Shown: piece by piece, positions 14,944-21,185 of the stretch
Layout: every line of letters starts with the position of its first letter
Numbering within the stretch: position 1 is the stretch's first letter
IMG/VR virus record: IMGVR_UViG_3300030104_007599
Coordinates: 1-48,756 of that record
Strand: one strand, 5' to 3'
Length of the DNA: 48,756 nucleotides
Source: a virus
Translations under genes and position numbers: made by a program
Notes under the pieces: generated by a model
Told to the model about the DNA's origin: nothing
Databases searched by the model: none
The model's input: the letters and a program-made list of their open reading frames with translations, nothing else

Positions 14944-14975
14944 TTTGGCTCCCCAAAATCCTTTTCGTATATTTA
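14944..14975 (+). promoter_or_regulatory. Bacteroidota-type promoter for the phosphoesterase gene
   Basis: TTTGGCTCCCC from 14944, TTTTCG, TATATTTA at 14968-14975; spacer 20. Diverges from the minus-strand gene. Confidence 0.8.
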
Positions 14976-14995
14976 TGACATAAATAAAAAAGGTT

Positions 14996-15391
14996 ATGAA
15001 GAAATTAATGGTTATACAAGAACACGATGCAGTTAAAGCAGGTTTACATTGGGATTTAAGATTTGAAAAAACCCATACTGATAAAAATTCCCCACTATAT
15101 GGAGAAAAAGTGTTGAAATCATTTGCAATTCCTAAACATAAATTACCCAAAGATAAAGAAAGAATATTAGCAATTCAAGTAGGTGATCATGCTTGGAGTT
15201 ATAGAAATTTTGAAGGTAATTTAGGACCAGGATATGGAAGAGGGAGTGTTAAAATGGTTTTTAATGGTAAGGTAGAAGTAGAAAGATTTGATGAAGATAA
15301 AATCATATTTGAATATAAAAACAATAAATATCAATTATATAAAGCGCCTTGGTTAGAAAATGAAAAAGCGTTTTTTATAATTAAAAAATAA
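14996..15391 (+). CDS. Stand-alone LigD-type DNA 3'-phosphoesterase
   Basis: 131 residues covering just the phosphoesterase domain of bacterial ligase LigD. Seen: IQEHDA with H10; LHWDLRFE with H18, D20 and R22 in the family H-x-D-x-R order; LKSFAIPK; VGDHAWSYRNFEG with H65 and Y69; GYGRGSV. In LigD this domain trims 3'-phosphates and 3'-ribonucleotides at DNA ends before ligation, using a divalent metal. Here it is free of polymerase and ligase domains. It heads a unit with two small genes. It probably heals 3' ends left by host nucleases or by phage DNA repair. Cellular location is the cytoplasm. Confidence 0.88.
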   Translation: MKKLMVIQEHDAVKAGLHWDLRFEKTHTDKNSPLYGEKVLKSFAIPKHKLPKDKERILAIQVGDHAWSYRNFEGNLGPGYGRGSVKMVFNGKVEVERFDEDKIIFEYKNNKYQLYKAPWLENEKAFFIIKK

Positions 15392-15395
15392 GGTT

Positions 15396-15620
15396 ATGAT
15401 AAGAAAAAAACAAAAAAATACAGGTCCTATAGTAATAGATTTAACAGGTCCAGATGGTAATGCTTATGCATTAATGGCTTATGCAAAACGATTTGCAACA
15501 CAATTAGGTTGGAAAGATAAAGGTAAAGCTCTTATAAATGAAATGATGGAAGATGATTATGAGCATTTATTAGAAGTGTTTGATAATGCATTTGGTGAAT
15601 TTGTAATATTAGAAAGATGA
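15396..15620 (+). CDS. Conserved phage hypothetical protein, 74 aa
   Basis: 74 residues. IDLTGPDGNAYALMAYAKRF, then a helix and EMMEDDYEHLLEVFDNAFGEFVIL. I recall this pattern (IDLTGPDGNA... DYEHLIEVF) from small hypothetical proteins of many unrelated phages; the function is unknown. It is in one unit with the phosphoesterase and overlaps the next gene by 4 nt (ATGA). Confidence 0.75.
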   Translation: MIRKKQKNTGPIVIDLTGPDGNAYALMAYAKRFATQLGWKDKGKALINEMMEDDYEHLLEVFDNAFGEFVILER

Positions 15621-15838
15621 GAAAGTTTGATACTATAAAAGATTGTGATGGGAATACTATTCAAAGTGGAGATAAGATTTATTATAAGTGTAAGCATGAT
15701 AATCTAATTAGAGAAGGTACTATTCATCACATGATAGGAGGTTCATTTGGGGTCGAAGGTCCTAGATATAGAATGATTTATTCATATAATGAAGTAAAAC
15801 CCTATAGCATTAGAAAAATAAATCCAATAAAAACTTGA
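15617..15838 (+). CDS. Hypothetical beta-rich protein, 73 aa
   Basis: Coupled to the gene before by ATGA overlap. 73 residues, strand-rich and basic (TIQSGDKIYYKCKHDNLIREGTIHHMIGG), resembling a small SH3-like barrel (G-D-x-V/I-Y pattern), which often binds nucleic acid. No firm family. Its stop lies just downstream of the start of the next promoter's -33 box. Confidence 0.7.
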   Translation: MRKFDTIKDCDGNTIQSGDKIYYKCKHDNLIREGTIHHMIGGSFGVEGPRYRMIYSYNEVKPYSIRKINPIKT

Positions 15839-15865
15839 AGAATGTTAAAAAAATTCGTATATTAT
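15834..15865 (+). promoter_or_regulatory. Bacteroidota-type promoter for gene 15883
   Basis: CTTG at 15834-15837, a spacer of 20 ending TTCG, TATATTAT at 15858-15865. A weaker member of the set; the -33 box overlaps the end of the previous gene. Confidence 0.65.
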
Positions 15866-15882
15866 AAATAAAAATAAAGATT

Positions 15883-16035
15883 ATGAGTAAAAATTCAATT
15901 AGACAAACTGTCGAAACCGTAAGTGCTTGGAGAGAAACCTTAAGCCATATAAAAGAAAAAAAAGCCAAAGCAGATGCTAGGCGAAGAAAAAATCAACAAA
16001 AAGTAAAAATTAAAAACACTTCTAATTATGCATGA
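15883..16035 (+). CDS. Small basic helical protein, 50 aa
   Basis: ATG 15883 in the context AATAAAGATTATG. 50 residues; the second half is extremely basic (KEKKAKADARRRKNQQKVKI), suggesting RNA or DNA binding. It overlaps the next gene by 8 nt (ATGCATGA). Not recognised. Confidence 0.65.
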   Translation: MSKNSIRQTVETVSAWRETLSHIKEKKAKADARRRKNQQKVKIKNTSNYA

Positions 16036-16264
16036 TCAATGGGACCCATATTTACAGAAATTAAGATACTATAAAGAATTATATTTAATAGATGAAGAAT
16101 CCTATGGTGATTGGCCTCCTAAAAAAATGGAGGAAATGAGAGCTACATTAGATGATTTTGTTAAATATGTTGAATTGACTTCTAATGTAACTAAGCCAAT
16201 TCAAAGTGAAGAAAATAAAGATATTAACCTTAAAAATTTTAAACGTTTTGGATTTGAATTATAG
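16028..16264 (+). CDS. Hypothetical protein, 78 aa
   Basis: ATG 16028 overlaps the previous gene end. 78 residues, aromatic and acidic (WDPYLQKLRYYKELYLIDEES), probably two helices. A Pro-rich turn (GDWPPKKMEE). Function unknown. Part of the long chain of small overlapping genes that runs to 18584. Confidence 0.7.
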   Translation: MHDQWDPYLQKLRYYKELYLIDEESYGDWPPKKMEEMRATLDDFVKYVELTSNVTKPIQSEENKDINLKNFKRFGFEL

Positions 16265-16286
16265 AAAAATAGTAGGTGAGTATTTA

Positions 16287-16652
16287 ATGTGCAACATTAA
16301 AACCGATATAAATGATTTTGATACTTGTGAGATGCATTGCTATTCAGAGTCAACAGCTGATGGGTATGATGTTTGGGTTTTTAAGTATACTCAAGATGAG
16401 ATTAGTATAACAGAAAATATTTATTATTATGAACATGACATTGCAGAACAAATTATGCATAGTATAGATGAGAATAAGATTGATTCAATTTATATTGATG
16501 AGGATTTGTATGGTGAACTTTATTTGGATGATACATTTGAAGAATACTTCCAAAATAATGTTGATGAGATCGTTAATGATAATCCAGAGTTATTTACTAA
16601 AAAAGAATTAAAGTATGTCAAGGAAGAATATGACGTTGAAGTTGAAGTGTGA
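16287..16652 (+). CDS. Hypothetical acidic protein, 121 aa
   Basis: Start placed at ATG 16287, 22 nt after the previous stop; an in-frame GTG at 16206 would overlap the upstream gene by 59 nt and give an unrelated basic leader. 121 residues, very acidic (IDSIYIDEDLYGELYLDDTFEEYF), Tyr-rich, ending VKEEYDVEVEV. Such acidic proteins can mimic DNA, which is only a possibility. Not recognised. Confidence 0.7.
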   Translation: MCNIKTDINDFDTCEMHCYSESTADGYDVWVFKYTQDEISITENIYYYEHDIAEQIMHSIDENKIDSIYIDEDLYGELYLDDTFEEYFQNNVDEIVNDNPELFTKKELKYVKEEYDVEVEV

Positions 16653-16653
16653 G

Positions 16654-16743
16654 ATGGAGGATTATTGGGATCGAATTAATTGGAGACTTTTAAGTAAAAT
16701 AAAACGCTTGAAACAAAAACCCACAGTATGGGAGGAAAAATAA
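16654..16743 (+). CDS. Mini-protein, 29 aa
   Basis: ATG 16654 follows the previous stop by one base. 29 residues, tryptophan-rich and basic (MEDYWDRINWRLLSKIKRLK). It overlaps the next mini-gene by 16 nt. It is short and could be leader-like; the tight packing supports translation. Confidence 0.4.
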   Translation: MEDYWDRINWRLLSKIKRLKQKPTVWEEK

Positions 16744-16832
16744 GAGACATATTATTAGCATTAGTAGGAATAGTTGTTGTGCCTATTGTTTTAATCATTG
16801 AGTTAATTAGGTGGTGGAGAACAAAAAAGTAG
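16728..16832 (+). CDS. Single-span membrane peptide, 34 aa
   Basis: ATG 16728 preceded by CCACAGT; 34 residues with one transmembrane helix (ILLALVGIVVVPIVLIIELI) followed by a basic aromatic tail (RWWRTKK). The shape is that of a small holin- or toxin-like membrane peptide. It overlaps both neighbours. No homologue recognised. Confidence 0.5.
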   Translation: MGGKIRDILLALVGIVVVPIVLIIELIRWWRTKK

Positions 16833-16945
16833 GCATACTTGAATGGATTAAAAACAAGCGTCACTCTAGGCGATATAGAAGGGCCTTAAAAAAATATTGG
16901 AAAAAAATTAAAAACGAAATAATAAAAAACCAAAAACATAAATGA
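16811..16945 (+). CDS. Very basic mini-protein, GTG start, 44 aa
   Basis: No ATG is available; GTG at 16811 (or the adjacent GTG at 16814) opens 44 residues that are strongly basic (EWIKNKRHSRRYRRALKKYW). The stop overlaps the next start as ATGA. Likely nucleic-acid binding if expressed. The coupling at the 3' end supports it; the start is uncertain. Confidence 0.45.
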   Translation: MVENKKVGILEWIKNKRHSRRYRRALKKYWKKIKNEIIKNQKHK

Positions 16946-17124
16946 GTAGAGTAGGAAGGTACTTACGAATGAAAAAACATAGGTCATATTTAGAAAAATC
17001 TGTCATTGAAATGAGAAGCAAAATATGTAGGCAAGCATGTTTAACAGGGAATGTTGATTTAATAGATAGACATTTATTTTTAAAATACAATAATAGGCTA
17101 AAAAAATTTGATAGGGGAGAATAA
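16942..17124 (+). CDS. Small basic protein, 60 aa
   Basis: ATG 16942 overlaps the upstream stop (ATGA). 60 residues, basic (MSRVGRYLRMKKHRSYLEKS), two Cys, helical. Function unknown. After it comes an 81-nt gap with a pyrimidine-rich stretch and a CCGTATATAC box at 17183-17192 that looks like half a promoter without a TTTG at the right distance. Confidence 0.65.
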   Translation: MSRVGRYLRMKKHRSYLEKSVIEMRSKICRQACLTGNVDLIDRHLFLKYNNRLKKFDRGE

Positions 17125-17205
17125 CAATATAATCCAGCAAAAAAATCCGAAAGGTTTCTTTTACACACCCACCTCCTACCCTCCGTATATACAAAAACAC
17201 ATTAA

Positions 17206-17478
17206 ATGATGAAGATAAAAGTAATAATGATATTAATAATAACAAACATAATATGTTGTGTTTGGCTATTAGGAGAAAACCGTACCACAAATAGAGAAAA
17301 CAATGAATTGGTTAAAGAAATAAACCACTTAAAACATGAGAGAGATACTTTAGCGGATCAATATGTTGAGTTATTAGAGGATTATGGTAGGTGCTTTGAT
17401 GAGGCACTTAGATTAGAGGAAGAAAATCAAATATTAGGTAGCTTAGTGGCTAGTGAGAATAATTTAACAATGCAATAA
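17206..17478 (+). CDS. Membrane-anchored coiled-coil protein, spanin-like topology, 90 aa
   Basis: 90 residues: N-terminal hydrophobic segment (IKVIMILIITNIICCVWLL, residues about 3-22), then a periplasmic-type coiled coil (ENNELVKEINHLKHERDTL). This is the topology of Rz-like inner-membrane spanins, which bridge to an outer-membrane lipoprotein during lysis of Gram-negative hosts. There is no sequence proof. The next genes are also small membrane or exported proteins. An ordinary membrane-anchored regulator is the alternative. Confidence 0.65.
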   Translation: MMKIKVIMILIITNIICCVWLLGENRTTNRENNELVKEINHLKHERDTLADQYVELLEDYGRCFDEALRLEEENQILGSLVASENNLTMQ

Positions 17479-17622
17479 ATGAAATATTTGATAGCCATAT
17501 TGATAACATTGTTTATATTTAGATGGTTTTGTTTTGGGTTTTGGAGAGGATTTTGGGATGCTATTAATGGGAGACCTTATGATGACAGTTTATTTGATGA
17601 TGATGATGATATAAGTGCTTAA
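17479..17622 (+). CDS. Small membrane protein with acidic tail, 47 aa
   Basis: ATG 17479 follows the previous stop directly. 47 residues: a hydrophobic, aromatic N-terminal half (LIAILITLFIFRWFCFGFW) and an acidic C-terminus with five consecutive Asp. One transmembrane span. Probably part of the same membrane-protein set. Unknown function. Confidence 0.6.
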   Translation: MKYLIAILITLFIFRWFCFGFWRGFWDAINGRPYDDSLFDDDDDISA

Positions 17623-17633
17623 TATTTAAAAAA

Positions 17634-17864
17634 ATGAAAATGGAAAAGGTACATGATTTATTATTTAGGTTTGATGAGATGACAGGTAAATGGCATTGTT
17701 TCTCTAGAGATGATTATAGGGATTATTGGAATAGACGTTCCTTAATTTATGTAGGGAGAGGAGATACACCTAAGCAAGCCCTTAAGGTGTATAGAAATAT
17801 GAAAGCCAATGGAATTGAACCTTGGGTTCAAGGAACAGATCCAAATGAAAAACGATCGTACTAA
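17634..17864 (+). CDS. Hypothetical protein, 76 aa
   Basis: 76 residues, aromatic and charged (LLFRFDEMTGKWHCFSRDDY), followed by a helix (TPKQALKVYRNMKANGIEPW). The pattern of a small strand-helix unit is similar to phage accessory proteins. It ends in a TAATG overlap with the next gene. A TATTTAAA word, close to the TATTTATA motif, lies just before its ATG. Confidence 0.7.
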   Translation: MKMEKVHDLLFRFDEMTGKWHCFSRDDYRDYWNRRSLIYVGRGDTPKQALKVYRNMKANGIEPWVQGTDPNEKRSY

Positions 17865-18181
17865 TGAGATGGTTACTGATAATATTACTTGGAGTGTGTT
17901 TGAGTGGGAAAGCTCAAAATAAACGTAATGGAGGAAATTCAGCTATAGATATTATGTCGACGAAGGGAGTTAGTATGACGGTGGGAGGACTTATATTTAC
18001 TGGTTTTGTGGCGACGCCTGAGATTTATAGACATGGTAAGCTACTTGGAAATACACCTGGGATAATATCACCAACTGAAATGGGTTTGGCGTTTGGAATG
18101 GGTGTTACTGTAACTGGAATTTTTAATTTAATGGGGGAGGGATTTAAAGGAAAAAAACAAAAAAAACGATATGAGCATTGA
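17864..18181 (+). CDS. Exported or membrane protein with signal peptide, 105 aa
   Basis: 105 residues. A signal peptide of Bacteroidota type (LLIILLGVCLSGKAQN, cleavage before Gln), then two weakly hydrophobic, Gly-rich segments (GVSMTVGGLIFTGFVATPEIY; MGLAFGMGVTVTGIFNLMG) and a basic tail. The Gly-rich helices resemble a pore or envelope protein. Possibly part of a lysis or envelope-modifying set. No Cys follows the signal peptide, so it is not a lipoprotein. Confidence 0.65.
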   Translation: MRWLLIILLGVCLSGKAQNKRNGGNSAIDIMSTKGVSMTVGGLIFTGFVATPEIYRHGKLLGNTPGIISPTEMGLAFGMGVTVTGIFNLMGEGFKGKKQKKRYEH

Positions 18182-18584
18182 TGAAATAAGGTATAAGTGG
18201 TTTATGCGTTTAGTTAAAATAATAACTATACTTTGGGTGGCGTTATTGGTTCACTGGATTAGTAAATGTAGTGCTGATAATCAACTTGAAATAACTGATA
18301 CAACGGTAAATGGGATGACTGATCACTATTTATGTATTAATTGTTTAGTGGATGAGGATTCAACTTGGGCCGAGACAATTCATTGGCATAATGATACTAC
18401 TTGTTTGTATAGTTTAGGTATGTTTGTATCGAGTAAGGATACAATTAAGTGTGATACGGTTAGGGTAAAGAAATTAAGCAAAAAATTAAGCGAATTAAGC
18501 GATCGTATAGGGCCAACAGTGATAAGTGTGGTAAATAACGTGGGAATTAAGCGAGTATGTGAAAAAATTAAGCGGGTAATGTGA
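18171..18584 (+). CDS. Membrane-anchored Cys-containing protein, 137 aa
   Basis: Overlaps the previous gene by 11 nt. 137 residues with one N-terminal transmembrane helix (IITILWVALLVHWISKC) and an outside domain with six or so Cys (LCINCLVDEDSTW; TTCLYSLGMF) that could form disulphides. The C-terminal third is Lys/Leu/Ser-rich and its codons carry the repeated ATTAAGC word, so the coding constraint here may be secondary to a DNA-level repeat. Confidence 0.65.
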   Translation: MSIDEIRYKWFMRLVKIITILWVALLVHWISKCSADNQLEITDTTVNGMTDHYLCINCLVDEDSTWAETIHWHNDTTCLYSLGMFVSSKDTIKCDTVRVKKLSKKLSELSDRIGPTVISVVNNVGIKRVCEKIKRVM

Positions 18585-18597
18585 GCTAGGATTAAGC
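18473..18597 (+). repeat. ATTAAGC short direct repeats (iteron-like), six copies
   Basis: ATTAAGC occurs at 18473, 18485, 18494, 18546, 18567 and 18591, with a one-mismatch copy (ATTAAGT) at 18444. The first three are read as Lys/Glu-Leu-Ser, the next two in a different frame as Ile-Lys-Arg, and the last is beyond the stop. The word is therefore kept regardless of frame. Confidence 0.6.
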
Positions 18598-18703
18598 CAC
18601 CATTAACCCTTATTCGCCGCCCCCCAACCCCTTCCAACCTACCTAACGAATATATACGAACACGTTATGAACCGCGCATTGTTCACACCTAAGTGCGAGA
18701 TAA

Positions 18704-18735
18704 TTTGGATACCGTAATAAGGGTTCGTATATTTA
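18704..18735 (+). promoter_or_regulatory. Bacteroidota-type promoter for gene 18762
   Basis: TTTGGATACC from 18704, GGGTTCG, TATATTTA at 18728-18735; spacer 20. Confidence 0.85.
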
Positions 18736-18761
18736 TGGCATAAGAAATTAAAATAAAGGTT

Positions 18762-19172
18762 ATGAATAAAGTAGAAATAAAAAAAGCAGTAGGGGTTATT
18801 CAAAATGAATTAACTAAGTATGGTTTAATGACACCAGGTAATGGTATTGATTTTAAAGTTTCCATTATGGTGGAGCAAATCGAGAACGATAGAGGTAGAA
18901 TGGTTCCACATATGGTAGCTAAGTGGGATGAAACAACCTTAGATACATTCAGTCAAAATACAACCGGTGAGGTAAGTTACATGATTGAAGAACAAATTAA
19001 ATGTGAAGAATTAAATAGATATTTCAACGCTGAATTATTCGTTAACGGTATTACCCAAAGAGCAAGGTGGATACAAGCAAAACATGAAGATTGTGTTGCA
19101 TATTTAGAGGAAAATCCATTTGGACATCCAGCATTATATCCTGTGTGGGCGGAATCGCGCAATGTAGCATAA
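18762..19172 (+). CDS. Hypothetical protein, 136 aa
   Basis: ATG 18762 in AAATAAAGGTTATG context. 136 residues, alpha/beta (IDFKVSIMVEQIENDRGRMV), with a helical, Trp- and Cys-containing C-terminal half (RARWIQAKHEDCVAYLEENP). Single gene behind a strong promoter, followed by 659 bases without a clear gene. Not recognised; lies between the repeat cluster and the palindrome-rich region, so a role in replication control is conceivable. Confidence 0.75.
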   Translation: MNKVEIKKAVGVIQNELTKYGLMTPGNGIDFKVSIMVEQIENDRGRMVPHMVAKWDETTLDTFSQNTTGEVSYMIEEQIKCEELNRYFNAELFVNGITQRARWIQAKHEDCVAYLEENPFGHPALYPVWAESRNVA

Positions 19173-19831
19173 CCCACCACATGATCACCACAGTGTGATA
19201 ACAGCATTAGTACATTAGCAGTACTTACATTGTATTGCTTACGTACCTCATATATAGGTAGAATGGGGATCTACCGTACATCATAACCTATAATCCTATG
19301 CTGCATAAAGCGGTATGGGATATCCCCTACGTACCTTATAATATATAAGACATAATATGTTAAGTATGCTAGCATGCCTATGTTATACAACATTATATAC
19401 TGCATAAGCGTGTTGTGCGGCGTACGTACGGCGTATGTATGCATAGTATACCCATGTATGCTGATGTCCATCGACGCGTGTATACCGCGCAAAAGAAAGT
19501 AGATGTATGTTCAGCAGAAGTACACCTTTTCACCATCGATGTTGTATATACAAATATCCAATGTTTCCCATTTACCCCAACTTATGGAAAATCCAAAGAT
19601 ATCAAACCTCTTTTTTTAACAAATCTTTTTGTATCGATAAAGGTATATACTAACCCTTCAATAATTCCTCAAATAATTTTACTATTTCTTGTTGTACTCT
19701 ACTCATCTATTTCGTCATCATAAATGTACAAAGGAGAAATATTTTCTCCAATCCATTTTTAAAATATTTTTGCATCGAGAAAAGTATATATTATATTTAT
19801 GGGTATAAATTAAATCTATAAAAAAAAAACA
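19173..19831 (+). other. Gene-free 659-base region, palindrome-dense
   Basis: No convincing gene on either strand. Between 19182 and 19553 there is a dense series of perfect palindromes: TGATCA 19182, AGTACT 19220, TACGTA 19240 and 19328, GGGATATCCC 19317, GCTAGC 19368, GCATGC 19372, CGTACGTACG 19421, TATGCATA 19438, GTATAC 19446 and 19480, ACGCGT 19474, CATCGATG 19534, TTGTATATACAA 19542. Base composition is more balanced than in the flanks and alternating purine-pyrimidine steps abound. From 19560 on it becomes AT-rich again, with a 24-nt repeat (19626 and 19767), a 7-bp hairpin GGAGAAA/TTTCTCC (19733-19749) and a promoter at its end. Confidence 0.7.
19769..19799 (+). promoter_or_regulatory. 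Bacteroidota-type promoter for gene 19832
   Basis: TTTG at 19769-19772, a spacer of 19, TATATTTA at 19792-19799. It lacks the TCG and TACCC elements. It partly coincides with the second copy of a 24-nt repeat. Confidence 0.55.
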
Positions 19832-20641
19832 ATGTTATTAACTTGGCAAGCCTTCGTATTACAAGATCACGTTAAAAATCTTCCCATCACAGAACAAAAA
19901 AGACAATTTTTAGCTCATCAATTAGAATATGACAATATGATGAGACAGAAATTAATATTGGAAAATGCTAATGCAAATTCAAACTCAAACGCTTCAGGAG
20001 CAGGTGGTGGAGGTGGTGGACCATTGGTAGGTGATCTTTTAATAATGTTTTTTCTAGTTGATTCAAATGGAGATGGGTGGCAAGGACTTACAGGTAGTAC
20101 AGGAAAATGTAATTTAATTCACCCAACCAAAGGTATTATTGATATTGGGTTTGATGCATTAAATACAGGAGATATTCCACCATGGATGATTATGGATTAT
20201 TTTCCAGGGGCGCCCGAAAAAAATAATACAGTCCCTCCAGGATTTGAACCTTTTGGTGGAAAAACAGGACCAGGTCGAGCTTGGGAGGTAATTCCTATTG
20301 CAATTATTGAAAGAAATATCCCTTATCCAACTCAACAATATGGGATTAATGTAATTACCGCAAACTCTTATGCAACAGAGACAAGATGGACGGTATCCGC
20401 AGGATGGTCTCCTTACCCTAACTATCAAAAATACCCAAACAGTACACCAGTAACAGGAAGAGGACTTACTGTTCAACCATCAATAAGTCAAGGTGGTACA
20501 GTTGCTAATAGTACTACATATAATGATATGTTTACTATTCCTAAATCTAATGGTGGGTCAAATAGCACAAGTAATTATAATAGAAATACAGGTACAGGTA
20601 CAAATCTAAACGCTTACGTACAAAATATTGTTTATATATAA
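19832..20641 (+). CDS. Glycine/asparagine-rich protein, possibly virion component, 269 aa
   Basis: 269 residues. Residues 1-45 form a helical head (LTWQAFVLQDHVKNLPITEQ), reminiscent of short 'W-x-x-F' N-termini of phage structural proteins; 46-63 is a low-complexity Asn/Ser/Gly linker; 64-110 carries DSNGDGWQG (77-85), the same motif as in the exported adhesin of this phage; the C-terminal 70 residues are Ser/Thr/Asn-rich. No signal peptide. It could be a head or tail decoration protein. Function unknown. Confidence 0.65.
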   Translation: MLLTWQAFVLQDHVKNLPITEQKRQFLAHQLEYDNMMRQKLILENANANSNSNASGAGGGGGGPLVGDLLIMFFLVDSNGDGWQGLTGSTGKCNLIHPTKGIIDIGFDALNTGDIPPWMIMDYFPGAPEKNNTVPPGFEPFGGKTGPGRAWEVIPIAIIERNIPYPTQQYGINVITANSYATETRWTVSAGWSPYPNYQKYPNSTPVTGRGLTVQPSISQGGTVANSTTYNDMFTIPKSNGGSNSTSNYNRNTGTGTNLNAYVQNIVYI

Positions 20642-20665
20642 TTCCTAGAAAATTTGGAAATCTAT

Positions 20666-20743
20666 ATGATAATAGAAATACAAATAGCGGCATTAACTTG
20701 TGGGCTATGGTTATTGTATAAGGATCTCAAAAACAGAACATAG
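20666..20743 (+). CDS. Possible 25-residue hydrophobic peptide
   Basis: ATG 20666 to TAG 20741-20743. The sequence reads MIIEIQIAALTCGLWLLYKD followed by basic residues: one short hydrophobic helix. It lies in the 213-base gap after gene 19832. No initiation context stands out, so it is tentative. Confidence 0.25.
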   Translation: MIIEIQIAALTCGLWLLYKDLKNRT

Positions 20744-20792
20744 CTTCATTATATATTCAGTATAAACAAAAGTAGGTGATATATGTATAAAC

Positions 20793-20861
20793 ATGAGAAC
20801 ACATATTCCACATACAAAACGTAAATTAAGACCTGTCACCAGATGTAAGAGCGGATGTTAG
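20793..20861 (+). CDS. Possible 22-residue basic peptide
   Basis: ATG 20793 to TAG 20859-20861, overlapping the start of the next gene by 7 nt. It is very basic (HTKRKLRPVTRCKSGC). The overlap with the next start hints at coupling; evidence is otherwise weak. Confidence 0.3.
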   Translation: MRTHIPHTKRKLRPVTRCKSGC

Positions 20862-21106
20862 CTTTTCTTGAGGTTGTACTATCATCAATAGGGCTTACTT
20901 TTATAGTAACCCAATCAAGGTTATTTCGATTCATACAACGGTGGTATCTATTCCAATGTCCTATGTGTTTCGGTTTTTGGGCAGGTCTATTTACATATGT
21001 TCTCCACACTTATAACTGGAATATTATTAATTATGGTTTTATCTCCTCTCTATTTTCTTATATTTTATATTTGGTTATAAAACCTCTTATGGATAAGTAT
21101 GATTAA
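20855..21106 (+). CDS. Membrane protein with CPxCFGFW motif, 83 aa
   Basis: 83 residues with about three hydrophobic spans (FLEVVLSSIGLTFIVTQS; GFWAGLFTYVLH; FISSLFSYILYLVIK) and the motif CPMCFGFWAG near residue 35. I recall a C-P-x-C-x-G-F-W motif from small membrane proteins of several phages and from DUF1360-like proteins; role unknown. No promoter is visible before it. Confidence 0.7.
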   Translation: MLAFLEVVLSSIGLTFIVTQSRLFRFIQRWYLFQCPMCFGFWAGLFTYVLHTYNWNIINYGFISSLFSYILYLVIKPLMDKYD

Positions 21107-21185
21107 TGTAGTGAATATATACGGATATTGGTATAAACATATGAGGAAAGAAGAAAGTTTTAGCGAGAAGATTTGGAGTTTGTAA
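21099..21185 (+). CDS. Possible 28-residue peptide
   Basis: ATG 21099 overlaps the end of the previous gene by 8 nt (ATGATTAA) and runs to TAA at 21183-21185. Aromatic N-terminal half (MINVVNIYGYWYKHMRK) and a charged tail. It covers the -33 box of the next promoter. The overlap style is typical of this genome, but size leaves doubt. Confidence 0.35.
   Translation: MINVVNIYGYWYKHMRKEESFSEKIWSL

Noticed and set aside
16206-16286. GTG start at 16206 for the acidic protein
   Set aside because: It would overlap the upstream gene by 59 nt and add a basic leader; ATG 16287 gives a compact acidic protein.
17003-17290. Hydrophobic 95-residue minus-strand frame
   Set aside because: It is antisense to two tightly packed plus-strand genes; hydrophobicity is what antisense of Lys-rich coding gives.
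19271-19492. 73-residue minus-strand frame in the gene-free region
   Set aside because: Composition (many Met, Tyr, Ile, His) reflects the palindrome-rich DNA; no start context, no domain, and it disagrees with the direction of neighbours.
19415-19723. 102-residue plus-strand frame in the gene-free region
   Set aside because: It runs across both the balanced and the AT-rich part with low-quality, hydrophobic and Ser-rich residues; no promoter or initiation context of the kind seen elsewhere.
20159-20476. 105-residue Cys/Ser/Arg-rich minus-strand frame
   Set aside because: It is antisense to the Gly/Asn-rich gene at 19832; the Cys and Ser come from complementary codons. No start context.
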